From CAVSRC01 sp963830205 (GTDB taxonomy: Bacteria > Pseudomonadota > Alphaproteobacteria > Rhizobiales > Kaistiaceae), in the NCBI GenBank assembly GCA_963830205.1, contig CAWHLP010000043.1:186001-250000 (forward strand): 64,000 nucleotides of DNA. The letters run 5' to 3'. Position numbers and translations under genes: made by a program. The notes under the pieces are model-generated. The model ran no database searches. It was given only the letters and a program-made list of their open reading frames with translations, and was not told the DNA's origin. This document shows positions 55,633-64,000 of the stretch, piece by piece (the stretch's first letter is position 1; each line of letters opens with the position of its first letter).

Positions 55633-56841
55633 CTAGTAGTGGACGGCCGCTCTGGCGCTCACCGCATAGACCAGGTCGTCGCCAAACGAAGCCGCATAGC
55701 CGACCGGGTTCGGGATACCGCCGGCAAGCGTCGCCGTGCTCAGCGTCCCGCCGGTCAGCACGCCGACACTGCCGCCGAACCTGAATTCCAAATTCTTGTG
55801 CGGTGTCCATACACCCGTCAGATCGAAGGTCCAGGTGTCGGTCTGTGAGGTGAAGCCCTGTGTCGCGCCCTGATCCCAGGTGACGCTGCCGGCCAGCGAC
55901 AACTGGTCATTGAACTGGTGTGCGGCGCCCAGCGTCACCGTCCAGCTGTCCTTCCACAGCAGCGTCAGGGCGCTCGGCGCGCCGCCGCCCGTGATGCAGG
56001 GCGTAACGCCCGGCGCGCACAGCGGCATGTCCTGGTCGACGCTCCAGTTGGTCCATTTGATCGCGCCGAAGGCGAGCCAGCCCGGCGCGACGCCGGATTG
56101 CGCCTTCAGTTCGAGCGATTGCGGCATGGTGATCGAGCCGGCCAGCGGGCCGGTGTAGGCGCCGCCCAGGTTGACGCCCGTGCCGGTCATGTCATAGCCG
56201 ATCGCCGAATTGTAGATCAGCGTGGCGCGCAACGCATATTGCGGAATCTCGTAGCCGACGCCGGCGCGCCAGCCGATGCCATCGTCGTCGACGTTGGTCG
56301 ACGCCACCAGGCCGCTGAAGTTCTGCAGCAGTTCGTATTTGATCGTCTGATAGGAGGCGCCGCCGATGAACAGCAGATTGCCCATGCCGGCCGAGGCAGA
56401 AAGCGCACAGGTGAGCCCGTAATCCTCGGAGGTGAAGTGCTGCTCGGTCGCCGAGGCCGCGGCGAACCAATTGCCGTAATTGGCATGGCCCTCAAAGGGC
56501 TGCCGATAGCTCGCCATGCAGCGCACCTGCTGCGCCAGGCGTGCCATGACGCTGAAGCGCTCGACCGAGAAGGGCGCCACCTCGCGCACATTGGTCGCCG
56601 ACTGACCGGTCAGGTAGCCGGTGCCCGTCACGTTTGTCAGCGTGCGCTGCGGATCGATGTACCGCGTCTGCGCTTCCGCGGCGACTTTGTCCTGGCTGAA
56701 GAGGAAATCCCAGTCGCGTTCGCCGGTGTCATAGCCGCCTGCATGGGCGGCAACTGAAAGCGCCAGGACCGCCGCTGCGGTCGACACGAAATGCGCGATA
56801 CCGGCCGCGATCGCGGCCCGTCCATGCCCCGGCATCGTCAC
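55633..56841 (-). CDS. FadL-family outer-membrane transport protein
   Basis: The 402-residue protein has a signal peptide (about 1-34, ending SVAAHA) and a beta-barrel of the OMPP1/FadL/TodX family, which carries long-chain fatty acids or hydrophobic compounds through the outer membrane. FadL traits are PFSVERFSVMARLAQQVRCMASYRQPFEGHANYG (in part), APGWLAFGAIKWTNWS and a C-terminal aromatic end (AVHY). Its N-terminal plug is degenerate, so the substrate is uncertain. It is read in the same direction as tsf and pyrH but is set off from tsf by a strong terminator, so it probably has its own promoter. Confidence 0.82.
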   Translation of the reverse strand: MTMPGHGRAAIAAGIAHFVSTAAAVLALSVAAHAGGYDTGERDWDFLFSQDKVAAEAQTRYIDPQRTLTNVTGTGYLTGQSATNVREVAPFSVERFSVMARLAQQVRCMASYRQPFEGHANYGNWFAAASATEQHFTSEDYGLTCALSASAGMGNLLFIGGASYQTIKYELLQNFSGLVASTNVDDDGIGWRAGVGYEIPQYALRATLIYNSAIGYDMTGTGVNLGGAYTGPLAGSITMPQSLELKAQSGVAPGWLAFGAIKWTNWSVDQDMPLCAPGVTPCITGGGAPSALTLLWKDSWTVTLGAAHQFNDQLSLAGSVTWDQGATQGFTSQTDTWTFDLTGVWTPHKNLEFRFGGSVGVLTGGTLSTATLAGGIPNPVGYAASFGDDLVYAVSARAAVHY

Positions 56842-56989
56842 CCCCTAGCCCGCCGGAAGCAATGCCAAGCGATCATGCAGCGCCGATCGACATGCTCCAG
56901 GCGTGGCACGGCCAGGGACGAAGGCCCCCGTCCGGCCAGGCAGCCATCTAATCGCGTTCAGACTGCCGGAGTCAAACGAGCCACTGCGC

Positions 56990-57030
56990 CCAAAAAGCAA
57001 AGGCCCGGACGGGCATCCCCGTCCGGGCCT
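56990..57030 (-). terminator. Intrinsic terminator behind tsf
   Basis: AGGCCCGGACGGG (57001-57013) and CCCGTCCGGGCCT (57018-57030) form a perfect 13-bp stem with a four-base loop. On the minus strand it is followed by a T-rich run (TTTGCTTTTT), a textbook intrinsic terminator, 24 bp after the tsf stop. Confidence 0.92.
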
Positions 57031-57053
57031 GGATCATCCCGCCTGCCGGCGGT

Positions 57054-57984
57054 TCACTTCTTGCCGGTGCCGGCCGCTGCGGCGACTTCGGCGGCGAAGT
57101 CGCTCTCCGCCTTCTCGACGCCTTCGCCGAGCCGGAAGCAGACGAACTCGGTCACCGTGACCGCGCTGCCGATGTCGCCCTCGGCCGCCTTCAGCGCCTG
57201 CTCCACCGTCTTCTCGGTGTCGACGACGAAGGTCTGCGACAAAAGCACGACCTCCTCGTAGAACTTGCGCAGGCGGCCCTCGACCATCTTCTCGATGATC
57301 GCCTCGGGCTTGCCCGATTCACGCGCCTGCTCGGCGAAGATCGCCTTCTCGCGGTCGACGACCGCCTGGTCGAGCTGGCTTGACCGCACTGCCAGCGGCG
57401 CCGCGGCGGCGACGTGCATGGCGACCTGCCGGCCGATCTCACCCAGCTTGCCGGCATTGCCGGACGACTGCAGCCCGACGATGACGCCGATCTTGCCGAG
57501 GCCGGGGGCGACCGCGCTGTGGATGTAGCTTGCCACCGCGCCTTCGCTCACCGACACCATGGCGCTGCGCCTGAGCGTCATGTTCTCGCCAATGGTCGCC
57601 ACCGCCGCCTTGATCGTCGCCTCGACGCGTCTCGCCGGACGGCATCTTGGCCGCCGCAATCGCGGCGAGCGAGCCGTCGGTGGCAAGCGCCGCCTTGGCG
57701 ACGGCGCTGACCAGCGCCTGGAAGTCCGGGTTGCGGGCGACGAAATCGGTCTCCGAGTTGAGCTCGATCATGACCGCGCGCTTGCCCTCGGAGGCAACCG
57801 CCACCAGGCCCTCGGCGGCCACGCGGCCGGCCTTCTTGGCCGCCTTGGCCAGGCCCTTGGTCCGCAGCCAGTCGATGGCGGCTTCCATCTCGCCGCCGGT
57901 CTCGGTCAGCGCCGCCTTGCAGTCCATCATGCCCGCGCCCGTCTGGTCGCGGAGTTCCTTCACCAATGTCGCGGTGATAGCCAT
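57054..57984 (-). CDS. tsf: Elongation factor Ts, one-base frame break
   Basis: EF-Ts recycles EF-Tu. The protein reads cleanly as LVKELRDQTGAGMMDCKAAL and NSETDFVARNPDF in one frame, and ATIKAAVATIGENMTLRRS to the C-terminal FRLGEGVEKAESDFAAEV in another. The break is near 57626-57631; dropping one C gives GETVEATIKAAV, exactly the expected sequence. Full length would be about 309 residues. tsf is single copy and essential, so this is almost certainly a sequence error. The ATG at 57984 follows rpsB by about 40 bp. Confidence 0.95.
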
Positions 57985-58024
57985 GTCATCAATCCTTGTG
58001 TCTTCGGCCGGGCGGCCGCAGCCC

Positions 58025-59135
58025 CTAGCCGCCGGCTAGCGTCTTTGCCTGCCCGATCCAGTCGTCGCGCAAGATGCGGCCCTTGAAGTTGAGGGCGTCG
58101 TCGATCTTGGCGATGTCCTCGTCGGAGAAGTTCGCCACCTGGTCGAAGCGGGTGATGCCGAGCGCATTGAGCTTCTTCTCGAGCACCGGCCCGACGCCGG
58201 AGATCTTCTTCAGGTCGTCGGCATCGCCGGCCGGCGTCTCGAACAGCGGTTCGAGCGGCGCTGCCGGCTCCGCCGCGGGCGCCGCCTTGGCGCGGCGCTT
58301 GGCGGTATCGCGTGCCTGCGGCTCCAGCTGCCTCGGCAGCGGTCATGTCGACGTCGCCCGCCGCGGCCGCCTCGCCCACCGGCTCCAGCACGGCCGGCTC
58401 AACGATCACCTCCTCCTGGGCACCGATGTCGATGCCGGCGTCGCCCTGGGCGCGGCCGATGCCGTCGATCGCCGCCCTGGCGACCAGGTCGCAATAGAGC
58501 GTGATCGCGCGGCCGGCGTCATCGTTGCCGGGGATCGGATAGGCGATGTTGTCCGGGTCGCAGTTGGAATCGACGATCGCCACCACCGGGATGCCGAGGC
58601 GGTTGGCCTCGTCGATGGCGATCTTCTCCTTGTTGGTATCGATGACGAACAACAGGTTGGGCACGCCGCCCATGTCCTTGATGCCGCCGAGCGCCTTCTC
58701 CAGCTTGTCCTTCTCGCGGGTCAGCATCAGGCGCTCTTTCTTGGTGAGGCCCTGGCCCTCGCCGGCGAACAGCGTCTCCAGTTCGCGCAGGCGCTGGATG
58801 GAGCGCGAGATGGTCTTCCAGTTGGTCAGCATGCCGCCGAGCCAGCGGGCATTGACGTAGTACTGGGCGCAGCGCTTGGCCGCCGCCGTCAGCGGCTCCG
58901 CCGCCTGGCGCTTGGTGCCGACGAACAGCACGCGGCCGCCGCCGGCCACCGCGTCGCTCACCGCCTCCAGCGCCCGGTGCAGCATGGGCACCGTCTGGGC
59001 GAGGTCCATGATGTGGATGTTGTTGCGCACCCCGTAGATGTACTGAGCCATCTTGGGGTTCCAGCGATGCTTCTGGTGGCCGAAATGAACGCCAGCCTCG
59101 AGCAGCTGACGCATGGAATAATCGGGCAGTGCCAT
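58025..59135 (-). CDS. rpsB: Ribosomal protein S2 with extended C-terminus, frame break
   Basis: S2 is a 30S ribosomal protein. Residues 1-230 are typical (MRQLLEAGVHFGHQKHRWNP, in part, to IAYPIPGNDDAGRAI). A C-terminal extension follows, with an Ala/Glu-rich linker and a helix-hairpin-helix-like domain (LKKISGVGPVLEKKLNALGI, then FKGRILRDDWIGQAK). The frame is lost near 58321-58335 by one extra base; read through, the gene ends at the TAG at 58025-58027, with about 369 residues. The reading that stays in the first frame runs over the tsf start and is not credible. Start ATG 59135 has AAAGGAG upstream. Confidence 0.95.
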
Positions 59136-59260
59136 GACTACCTTGCTCCTTTACCGGTTCTGCCGCCGCGGGAACTGAGTCCTTGGGATCAAGGACACCG
59201 GAAGGGTCGTTCGCCCTGGAACGGACGATTGACCCGAACCCCGCGTGTGAGATGGGGCGC

Positions 59261-59289
59261 CTTATATGGGGATGATTGACGGAAAGCAA
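59261..59289 (-). promoter_or_regulatory. Sigma-70-type promoter of rpsB-tsf
   Basis: TTGCTT (59289-59284), 17 bases, TATAAG (59266-59261) on the minus strand, a good housekeeping promoter match. It leaves a 5' leader of about 120 bases before the rpsB ATG, room for an S2 autoregulatory structure. Confidence 0.7.
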
Positions 59290-59385
59290 GGCTTTCGCCG
59301 GCTTCACCAGCCGCCGCGCCCGCCCGCTTCAGGAAGGTGGCGAAAGGTCGAAGCGGACGCGCCGTCGTCCGGCCGCCCCGCAACT

Positions 59386-60399
59386 TCAGCGCATCGACGC
59401 GGTGTCGAGCGTGCCGGCCACCAGCTTGTTGAGGTCGCCGACCTTCTCGTTGATGAACCAGCCGTAGAAGTTCTCCTGCGGCCACTGCGGCGCCTGGCCC
59501 TTCTTGGCGCGCTGGTCGTTGATCGCCTTGAGGTCGGTGGCGCGGGTGACCGGATCGCCGAGATTGTAGAGCGTGGCGACGACCCCGGCGTTGGCCGAGA
59601 TGTCGAAGCCGGCGACGCGCTTGTAGGCGTCGATCGAGCGGCGGATCGCGGCCGCGATGTAGAACATCGAGTCGTCCGGATTCATGATCTGCGAGAACAC
59701 CTGCGGCGCGTTGTCGATGGACAGCAGCGGCAGCCCGCTCTTGGCGTGGACGAGGTCGGTGACGCTGAGCGCCACCACCGGGCCGATCTGGCCGATGCCG
59801 AAGGTCTGGCCGGCATGGGCCGGCGCGAAGAACACGCGGTTCAGCCGTGTCGGGGGCCAGCCCCTGCCGGCGAACTGGCGGTTCCACACGGTTTCGCGGC
59901 AGTCCCACTTGTCGAAGTTGTCCGCCATCGCCTCGCAGGTGGCGAATTGCGGGCGCTTGAAGAAGTCCCTGGCGAGCTCGCCGTTGTACTGGAAGGTGAG
60001 CGTCTTGTTGTTCATGTATTGCAGGGCCTTCACGTAGTAGCTCTGCAAGGTGTCGAACACGTTCATGTTGAAGGTGTGCTCGCCGACGATGGCGCCGACG
60101 ATGTCGACCGGATCGACGCCGTAGACCTGCGCCGCCTTCTTGAGGTTGCCCATCAGCCGCTTGTCGGTGGCCAGCACGTTGACCACGTGACGGTACTTGT
60201 CGTCCCAGTTGCCGCCCTGCTGCATCAGCGTCAGCAGGAAGGACTGCACCGCCACCGGCGGCTGCGTCTTGGCGTGGTAACTGGCCGGAACGACGATGAT
60301 ATCGGGCGCCGCCGGGGGATTGGACTTCGCCGATGCCGGCGCGACAGCCAGGGCCGCCGCAAACGCCGCGACGACGGCGATCCACCTAACACGTCCCAT
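59386..60399 (-). CDS. DUF1402 secreted protein
   Basis: The 337-residue protein has a signal peptide (about 1-25, ending PASA) and matches DUF1402, a family nearly confined to Rhizobiales. Typical parts are IVGAIVGEHTFNMNVFDTLQ and GQIGPVVALSVTDLVHAKSG, with a lysozyme-like Glu in GEHTFN that suggests a possible muramidase-type fold; this is inference. ATG 60399 has GGAG nine bases upstream. It stands upstream of rpsB on the same strand, separated from it by a housekeeping promoter. Confidence 0.87.
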   Translation of the reverse strand: MGRVRWIAVVAAFAAALAVAPASAKSNPPAAPDIIVVPASYHAKTQPPVAVQSFLLTLMQQGGNWDDKYRHVVNVLATDKRLMGNLKKAAQVYGVDPVDIVGAIVGEHTFNMNVFDTLQSYYVKALQYMNNKTLTFQYNGELARDFFKRPQFATCEAMADNFDKWDCRETVWNRQFAGRGWPPTRLNRVFFAPAHAGQTFGIGQIGPVVALSVTDLVHAKSGLPLLSIDNAPQVFSQIMNPDDSMFYIAAAIRRSIDAYKRVAGFDISANAGVVATLYNLGDPVTRATDLKAINDQRAKKGQAPQWPQENFYGWFINEKVGDLNKLVAGTLDTASMR

Positions 60400-60563
60400 G
60401 ACGCAACTCCCGAAACCGGATCGCCAGCCCACCGGGCCACGCGATCACCCCCGAACCCGTGTGCACCAATGTCTTCTTTTTTCGACTTACCGCTATTGTG
60501 CCTGCCGATTTGCGGCACGGTCAAGGCGCTTGAACAGTCCCCTGCCCCTGCATAGCCGCGCCG

Positions 60564-61637
60564 TCAGCGCCCGTCCACCTCGAGCATCCAGTTGAGGATC
60601 AGCCGCCAGTCGGTCATGCGGATCGGCGTGCCGTGCACGCCGGTGTTGAAGATCGCGCACTTGATCGGATAGTTCGGGTCGGCCGCGCGCACGCGGTTGT
60701 AGAACGTCACCTCGTCCTTCCAGCCGTAGATCGGGTCGGCGGTGCCGTGGCCGATATAGACCGGGAAGCTGCGCCCCTTGCCGGTCACGGCGGGCGAAGA
60801 GATGAAGCGGTCGTCGTGGTTGGAGCCGAGCAGCAGCAGGCCGGCGATGTGCGGCACCGCCTTGGGATCGGCGGCGAGCTGCCAGCAGATCGCCCCGCCC
60901 CACGAACCGCAGGCGATGAAGATCGCCGCCTTCGGCGACTTGGCCGCCTGGTCGAGGACCAGGTCGCGGATGTCGGCGGCGCCCTGCGGCCCGAAATCGG
61001 AGAAGTCCGGCGACAGGTAGGCGCCGTCGTTCTGCTTCATCAGGTTCATGATGCGGTTGAAGTTGCCGCCGAACATCCACTCATTGACGCCCTGCACGCG
61101 GCTGCCGCCCATGCCGTGGATGTAGATGACGACCGCCTTGGCGCCGCCGTCCACCTTGCCGGTGCCCATGTACTTGATCGTGCGGTCGCCGGCGCCCTTG
61201 AATTCGTAGGTCGCGGCGCCGACCAGGCTGACATATTCGGGCTTCGCCTGCTTCTCCACGATCGTGTCGCGGCCATAGAGGTCGCGCTGCTTGGAATAGT
61301 CGACCATGACGTAGCTGCCGCCGTCCTGCACCTGCAGGATGGCGGGATACTTGAACAGGTCGTCCTTGAACGGTGCCAGCCGGTAGGGCTGGGCAGAAGC
61401 AGCCCCCGCCCAGCCGAGCAGGGTCAGCACAAGCGCAGCGCTCAGCAGCGTCGCGAATTTCCGGTGTGGCAGACCCCAGCCGGCCCTCTCCCCCCTTGCG
61501 GGGGAGAGAGCGGAGCCCGATTTTGCGGACGCGAAATCGCCGGCGAAGCTAGAGGGGGGTGTCGGCACGCAGTCTCCGCGCTCCCGGCATTCGGGAGCGC
61601 GTGGTGCACGCGGTGGCGTCGTCGCTTCGTCCAGCAT
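60564..61637 (-). CDS. Alpha/beta hydrolase-like secreted protein
   Basis: The body of this 357-residue protein has an alpha/beta-hydrolase layout: VVIYIHGMGGSRVQGVNEWM (oxyanion region HGMGG), a nucleophile elbow ACGSWGGAI (Ser in C-G-S-W-G, not the classic G-x-S-x-G), an Asp in HGTADPIYG and a His in TGVHGTP. A hydrophobic signal-like segment (LLSAALVLTLLGWAGAASA) precedes the mature part. In front of it the frame, from ATG 61637, reads through a repeat element at 61480-61565 and gives a Pro/Arg-rich N-terminus. The true start is therefore doubtful. The substrate is unknown. Confidence 0.75.
   Translation of the reverse strand: MLDEATTPPRAPRAPECRERGDCVPTPPSSFAGDFASAKSGSALSPARGERAGWGLPHRKFATLLSAALVLTLLGWAGAASAQPYRLAPFKDDLFKYPAILQVQDGGSYVMVDYSKQRDLYGRDTIVEKQAKPEYVSLVGAATYEFKGAGDRTIKYMGTGKVDGGAKAVVIYIHGMGGSRVQGVNEWMFGGNFNRIMNLMKQNDGAYLSPDFSDFGPQGAADIRDLVLDQAAKSPKAAIFIACGSWGGAICWQLAADPKAVPHIAGLLLLGSNHDDRFISSPAVTGKGRSFPVYIGHGTADPIYGWKDEVTFYNRVRAADPNYPIKCAIFNTGVHGTPIRMTDWRLILNWMLEVDGR
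61480..61565. repeat. Palindromic GC-rich repeat, diverged copy C
   Basis: The element has the CTCTCCCCCC / GGGGGAGAG hairpin, an inner CGATTT ... AAATCG inverted pair and a GAGGGGGGTG end, the same plan as copies A and B, but with different spacer sequence. It lies inside the open frame of the hydrolase gene, between the ATG at 61637 and the signal-like segment. Confidence 0.65.
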
Positions 61638-61699
61638 CCCGCCACCATAACGGTGAAACGGTGCGCGAGACCAGTTCCCCCACGAAGGTTTGAAGCAGC

Positions 61700-62413
61700 C
61701 TACGCGCCCAGCCGCGCACCGCCGTCGCAGGTCAGCACGTGGCCGGTCATGAAGCTGTCGCGAACGAGGAAGGCGATGGCCATGGCGACATCGTCGGCGG
61801 TTCCAACGCGGCCGACCGGCGTGCGGCCGGCGAGGTCGGCGAACGCACCTGCCTTCTGCTCGGCCGGCAGGAAATCCCACCAGGCCGTGTCGATGACGCC
61901 CGGCGAGACGGCGTTCACCCGCATCGGCTTGAGTTCCACCGCCAGCACCGGGACCATGGCCTCGATGGCCGCATTCGCCGCCGCAAGCGCCACGGTGCCG
62001 GGCATCGCCGCTTGTGCCGAGACGGCCGAAATGAACGTGATGCTCGCCTGTCGGCTGAGCACCGGCAGCGCCGCCTGCACTGCGGCCATGTGCAGGAACG
62101 TCTTGTCCTCGAAGGGCGCGCGCAGCATGCCCGGCGACAGCGAAGCGATCGGGCCCATGCCGCGATTGCCCCCGAGCGCCAGGACCAGGTGGTCCACCGT
62201 ACCCATCCCGGCGAAGGCCGCGCGCAGCGCCTCGCCGTGGTACGCGTCGAGCACGATCGTGGCTGCGCCGTCGGCGGCCTTTGCCGCCGCGTCGAGCTTC
62301 GCTTTGTCCCGGCCGGCGATGGTGACGCGCAGTCCCAGGGCTAGCAGCTGGCGCGCCGCCGCCTGTCCAATTCCGGACGATCCGCCAATGATGACAGCAT
62401 GTTGTGATGACAT
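61700..62413 (-). CDS. SDR-family oxidoreductase without the catalytic Tyr/Lys
   Basis: The 237-residue protein has the SDR cofactor motif IIGGSSGIGQAAA, the NAG-like element appearing here as LALGGNRG, and a C-terminal DGGARLGA end. The catalytic Ser is present (FISAVSAQ), but the place of the Y-x3-K motif reads ALAAANAAIEAM, with no Tyr or Lys. It is either a non-catalytic SDR or an atypical one. The ATG at 62413 is close to the divergent regulator gene at 62515, and the pair is a familiar SDR/MmyB arrangement. Confidence 0.85.
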   Translation of the reverse strand: MSSQHAVIIGGSSGIGQAAARQLLALGLRVTIAGRDKAKLDAAAKAADGAATIVLDAYHGEALRAAFAGMGTVDHLVLALGGNRGMGPIASLSPGMLRAPFEDKTFLHMAAVQAALPVLSRQASITFISAVSAQAAMPGTVALAAANAAIEAMVPVLAVELKPMRVNAVSPGVIDTAWWDFLPAEQKAGAFADLAGRTPVGRVGTADDVAMAIAFLVRDSFMTGHVLTCDGGARLGA

Positions 62414-62460
62414 CTCAAGCTCCTTCTCATGTCGGGAACATGAGCATGGGCCCTTCCGCA

Positions 62461-62493
62461 GATACCATTCAGGTCCGGGTTTATCCTGGTATC
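62461..62493. promoter_or_regulatory. Inverted repeat between SDR and regulator genes
   Basis: GATACCA (62461-62467) and TGGTATC (62487-62493) are perfect 7-bp inverted repeats 19 bases apart, in the 101-bp divergent intergenic region. It is a good candidate operator for the MmyB-type regulator. Confidence 0.6.
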
Positions 62494-62514
62494 GATCCTG
62501 CTATGATGTGCCCC

Positions 62515-63414
62515 ATGACAATCGCAGACGACAGGATCGAGGCCCGCCAGCAGCAGCTCGCCGGCTTCCTGCGCTCGCGGCGCGAGCGCCTCTCGCCGGC
62601 TGACGTCGGCCTGCCGCCGGGCACGCGCCGGCGCACGCCCGGCCTGCGGCGCGAGGAGGTGGCCCTGCTCGCCGGCGTCGGCGCCACCTGGTACACGTGG
62701 CTGGAACAGGGCCGCGACGTGCGGCCGTCAGCGGAGGCCCTCGCCGGCGTCGCCAGGGCGCTCCGCCTCGATCCGTCCGAGAAGCGCCACCTCTTCGTCC
62801 TCAGCGACCGCCCGCCGCCGGAATCGGACGTTCCGCCTGCCGGCGTGATCGACGAGGGCGTGCGCCGGATGCTCGCCAGCATGACGGTGCAGCCAGCCTA
62901 TGTGACCGGGTGGCGCTGGGACCTCATGGCGTGGAACCAGGCGTCGGCCGCCGTCTTCGGCGACTACGGCCGCTTGCAGGGCGACGAGCGCAATATCATG
63001 CACCTGGTCTTCGCCAATGCGGAGCATCGCGCCCTGCTCGTTGGCTGGGAGAGGCTGGCGCATGTGACGCTAGCTGTCTTCCGCGCCGACACCGCCCGCT
63101 ACGCCGGCCACCCCGATCTCGAACGGCTGATCGCGACGCTGGCCGACAAGAGCCCCGAATTCCGCGCCTGGTGGCCGCGCCACGAGGTGCTGGCGCCGAT
63201 GGCCGGCAACAAGCGCATCGACCACCCCGAGATGGGCCGCATGACCTTCGAGCACATGAGCCTCGCCGTCGATGGCGGCAGCGGGCTCCGTCTGGTCGTC
63301 TTCACGCCGCTTGCCGCCGACGGCACCATCGACAAGCTGCACCGGCTGCTGGCGAAGCTGCCGGGCACGTCCCGCGAGGAACGCCCCCGCGCGGCGACGG
63401 CGGCTACCTCCTGA
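62515..63414 (+). CDS. MmyB-type helix-turn-helix regulator
   Basis: The 299-residue protein has an N-terminal HTH (LAGFLRSRRERLSPADVGL, then RRTPGLRREEVALLAGVGATWYTWLEQGR, in part) and a C-terminal MmyB ligand-binding domain (NIMHLVFANAEHR, then TFEHMSLAV). MmyB domains bind fatty acids or similar ligands. ATG 62515 is used. It is divergent from the SDR gene and probably represses it; an inverted repeat at 62461-62493 lies between. The C-terminus is Ala/Arg-rich. Confidence 0.9.
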   Translation: MTIADDRIEARQQQLAGFLRSRRERLSPADVGLPPGTRRRTPGLRREEVALLAGVGATWYTWLEQGRDVRPSAEALAGVARALRLDPSEKRHLFVLSDRPPPESDVPPAGVIDEGVRRMLASMTVQPAYVTGWRWDLMAWNQASAAVFGDYGRLQGDERNIMHLVFANAEHRALLVGWERLAHVTLAVFRADTARYAGHPDLERLIATLADKSPEFRAWWPRHEVLAPMAGNKRIDHPEMGRMTFEHMSLAVDGGSGLRLVVFTPLAADGTIDKLHRLLAKLPGTSREERPRAATAATS

Positions 63415-63473
63415 GACAGACGCCCCTCATCCAAAGGTGCCTGCCGAAGGCGGGCCTCGAAGGACGCGGCCCC

Positions 63474-64000
63474 CTACACCAGCTCCACCTGCACCACGCC
63501 GCGCACGGCGCGTAATGCGCTGGCGATCTGCGGCGTCACCGCGAAGCGGCCGGGGAGCCGCATCTCCACCTCGCGCTTGCCCTCGTCGAGCAGCAGCACC
63601 AGGCTCGCCTCGCCCTCGCCCTTGGCGCCGAGCTGACGCTGGACGCTTGCAAGCGGCGCCGCGTCGCGCACGAAGACGCGCATCTGTTTCAAGCCCGCAT
63701 CCACCCGGTCGAGCAGTTCGATCGGCGGACGGTCCCTTTCCTCCCGGCCCTCCCGGCGGTCCTGGATGCGCAGGCTGATCCCCTCCGGCCGTTCCTCGGC
63801 ATTGACCAGCACCATGAGCGAATTGCCCGGCTCGAGAAGCTCGCGGTATTCGCTCAGCGTCTCGGAGAACAGCACGATCTCGAAGGTGCCGGTCGAATCG
63901 GAAAGCTGCACGACGCCCATCTTGTTGCCGGTGCGCGTGCGCCGCTCCTGCTTCGAGGTCACCGTGCCGGCGAGCCGCCCGGCCGTCGCCCCGCCGTGCA
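63474..64000 (-). CDS. dnaE: DNA polymerase III alpha subunit, C-terminal part
   Basis: The last 174 codons of dnaE are inside the window; the gene runs past the right edge. The fragment begins in the OB-fold that binds single-stranded DNA (AGRLAGTVTSKQERRTRTGNKMG, in part) and continues with FEIVLFSETLSEYRELL and the tau-binding-side C-terminal segment, ending in RGVVQVELV. The OB-fold sequence is typical of DnaE1. The position upstream of the rpsB cluster is common in Rhizobiales. Confidence 0.93.
   Translation of the reverse strand, partial: HGGATAGRLAGTVTSKQERRTRTGNKMGVVQLSDSTGTFEIVLFSETLSEYRELLEPGNSLMVLVNAEERPEGISLRIQDRREGREERDRPPIELLDRVDAGLKQMRVFVRDAAPLASVQRQLGAKGEGEASLVLLLDEGKREVEMRLPGRFAVTPQIASALRAVRGVVQVELV

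Noticed and set aside
53515..55848. 777-codon plus-strand frame across uppS, frr and pyrH
   Set aside because: It crosses three real genes and their gaps, with composition typical of antisense reading.
57054..59135. Calling tsf and rpsB pseudogenes
   Set aside because: Both are essential and normally single copy, and single-base fixes restore exact family sequence. Sequence error is the simpler explanation.

Overview
The window is high-GC DNA of an alphaproteobacterium, almost certainly a member of the Hyphomicrobiales (Rhizobiales). The evidence is a complete PhyR-NepR-EcfG general stress locus, GTTC-N7-GTTC type LexA sites, HWE histidine kinases, family-specific proteins (DUF1402, DUF892, DUF883, CsbD, PRC-barrel) and the rpsB-tsf-pyrH-frr-uppS-cdsA-dxr-rseP-bamA-fabZ-lpxA-lpxI-lpxB order. 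GvpA and GvpN make it a potentially gas-vacuolate organism. I cannot name a genus.

Layout. 1-3006: end of a gas-vesicle cluster on the minus strand (gvpA, a GvpC-like coiled-coil protein, an unknown protein, gvpN), running off the left edge. 3245-8680: a FixJ-type regulator, a Crp/Fnr regulator and two cyclic-di-GMP proteins. 9045-13253: cyoABCD, a quinol oxidase. 13343-34773: a long stress-response region with PRC-barrel, DUF892, DUF883, holin-like, SH3, DUF3309, DUF1328, glycine-zipper lipoprotein, CsbD and DUF4396 genes, two HWE kinases, two single-domain receivers, a Crp-type regulator and the central phyR / nepR-ecfG locus. 35077-43837: lexA, comEC, glnS, an acetyltransferase, gltX and gltA. 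44046-59135: the lipid A, outer-membrane assembly, isoprenoid, phospholipid and translation cluster, all minus strand. 59386-64000: DUF1402, an alpha/beta hydrolase, an SDR with a divergent MmyB-type regulator, and the 3' end of dnaE.

How it works together. At least nine GGAAC-N16/17-nGTT promoter sequences (the EcfG consensus) lie in the right place and orientation in front of genes between 13.3 and 34.8 kb. I read the region as a physically clustered EcfG regulon around its own regulators: HWE kinases phosphorylate PhyR, PhyR-P captures NepR, EcfG is freed and transcribes the neighbouring envelope, DNA-protection and ion-handling genes.

Data quality. Six genes, including the essential tsf and rpsB, carry uncompensated single-base frameshifts, and lpxB carries a compensated pair. 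Because tsf and rpsB cannot plausibly be dead, these look like assembly indels. I annotate such genes as full-length CDS with the break marked. lpxD, normally between bamA and fabZ, is missing here.
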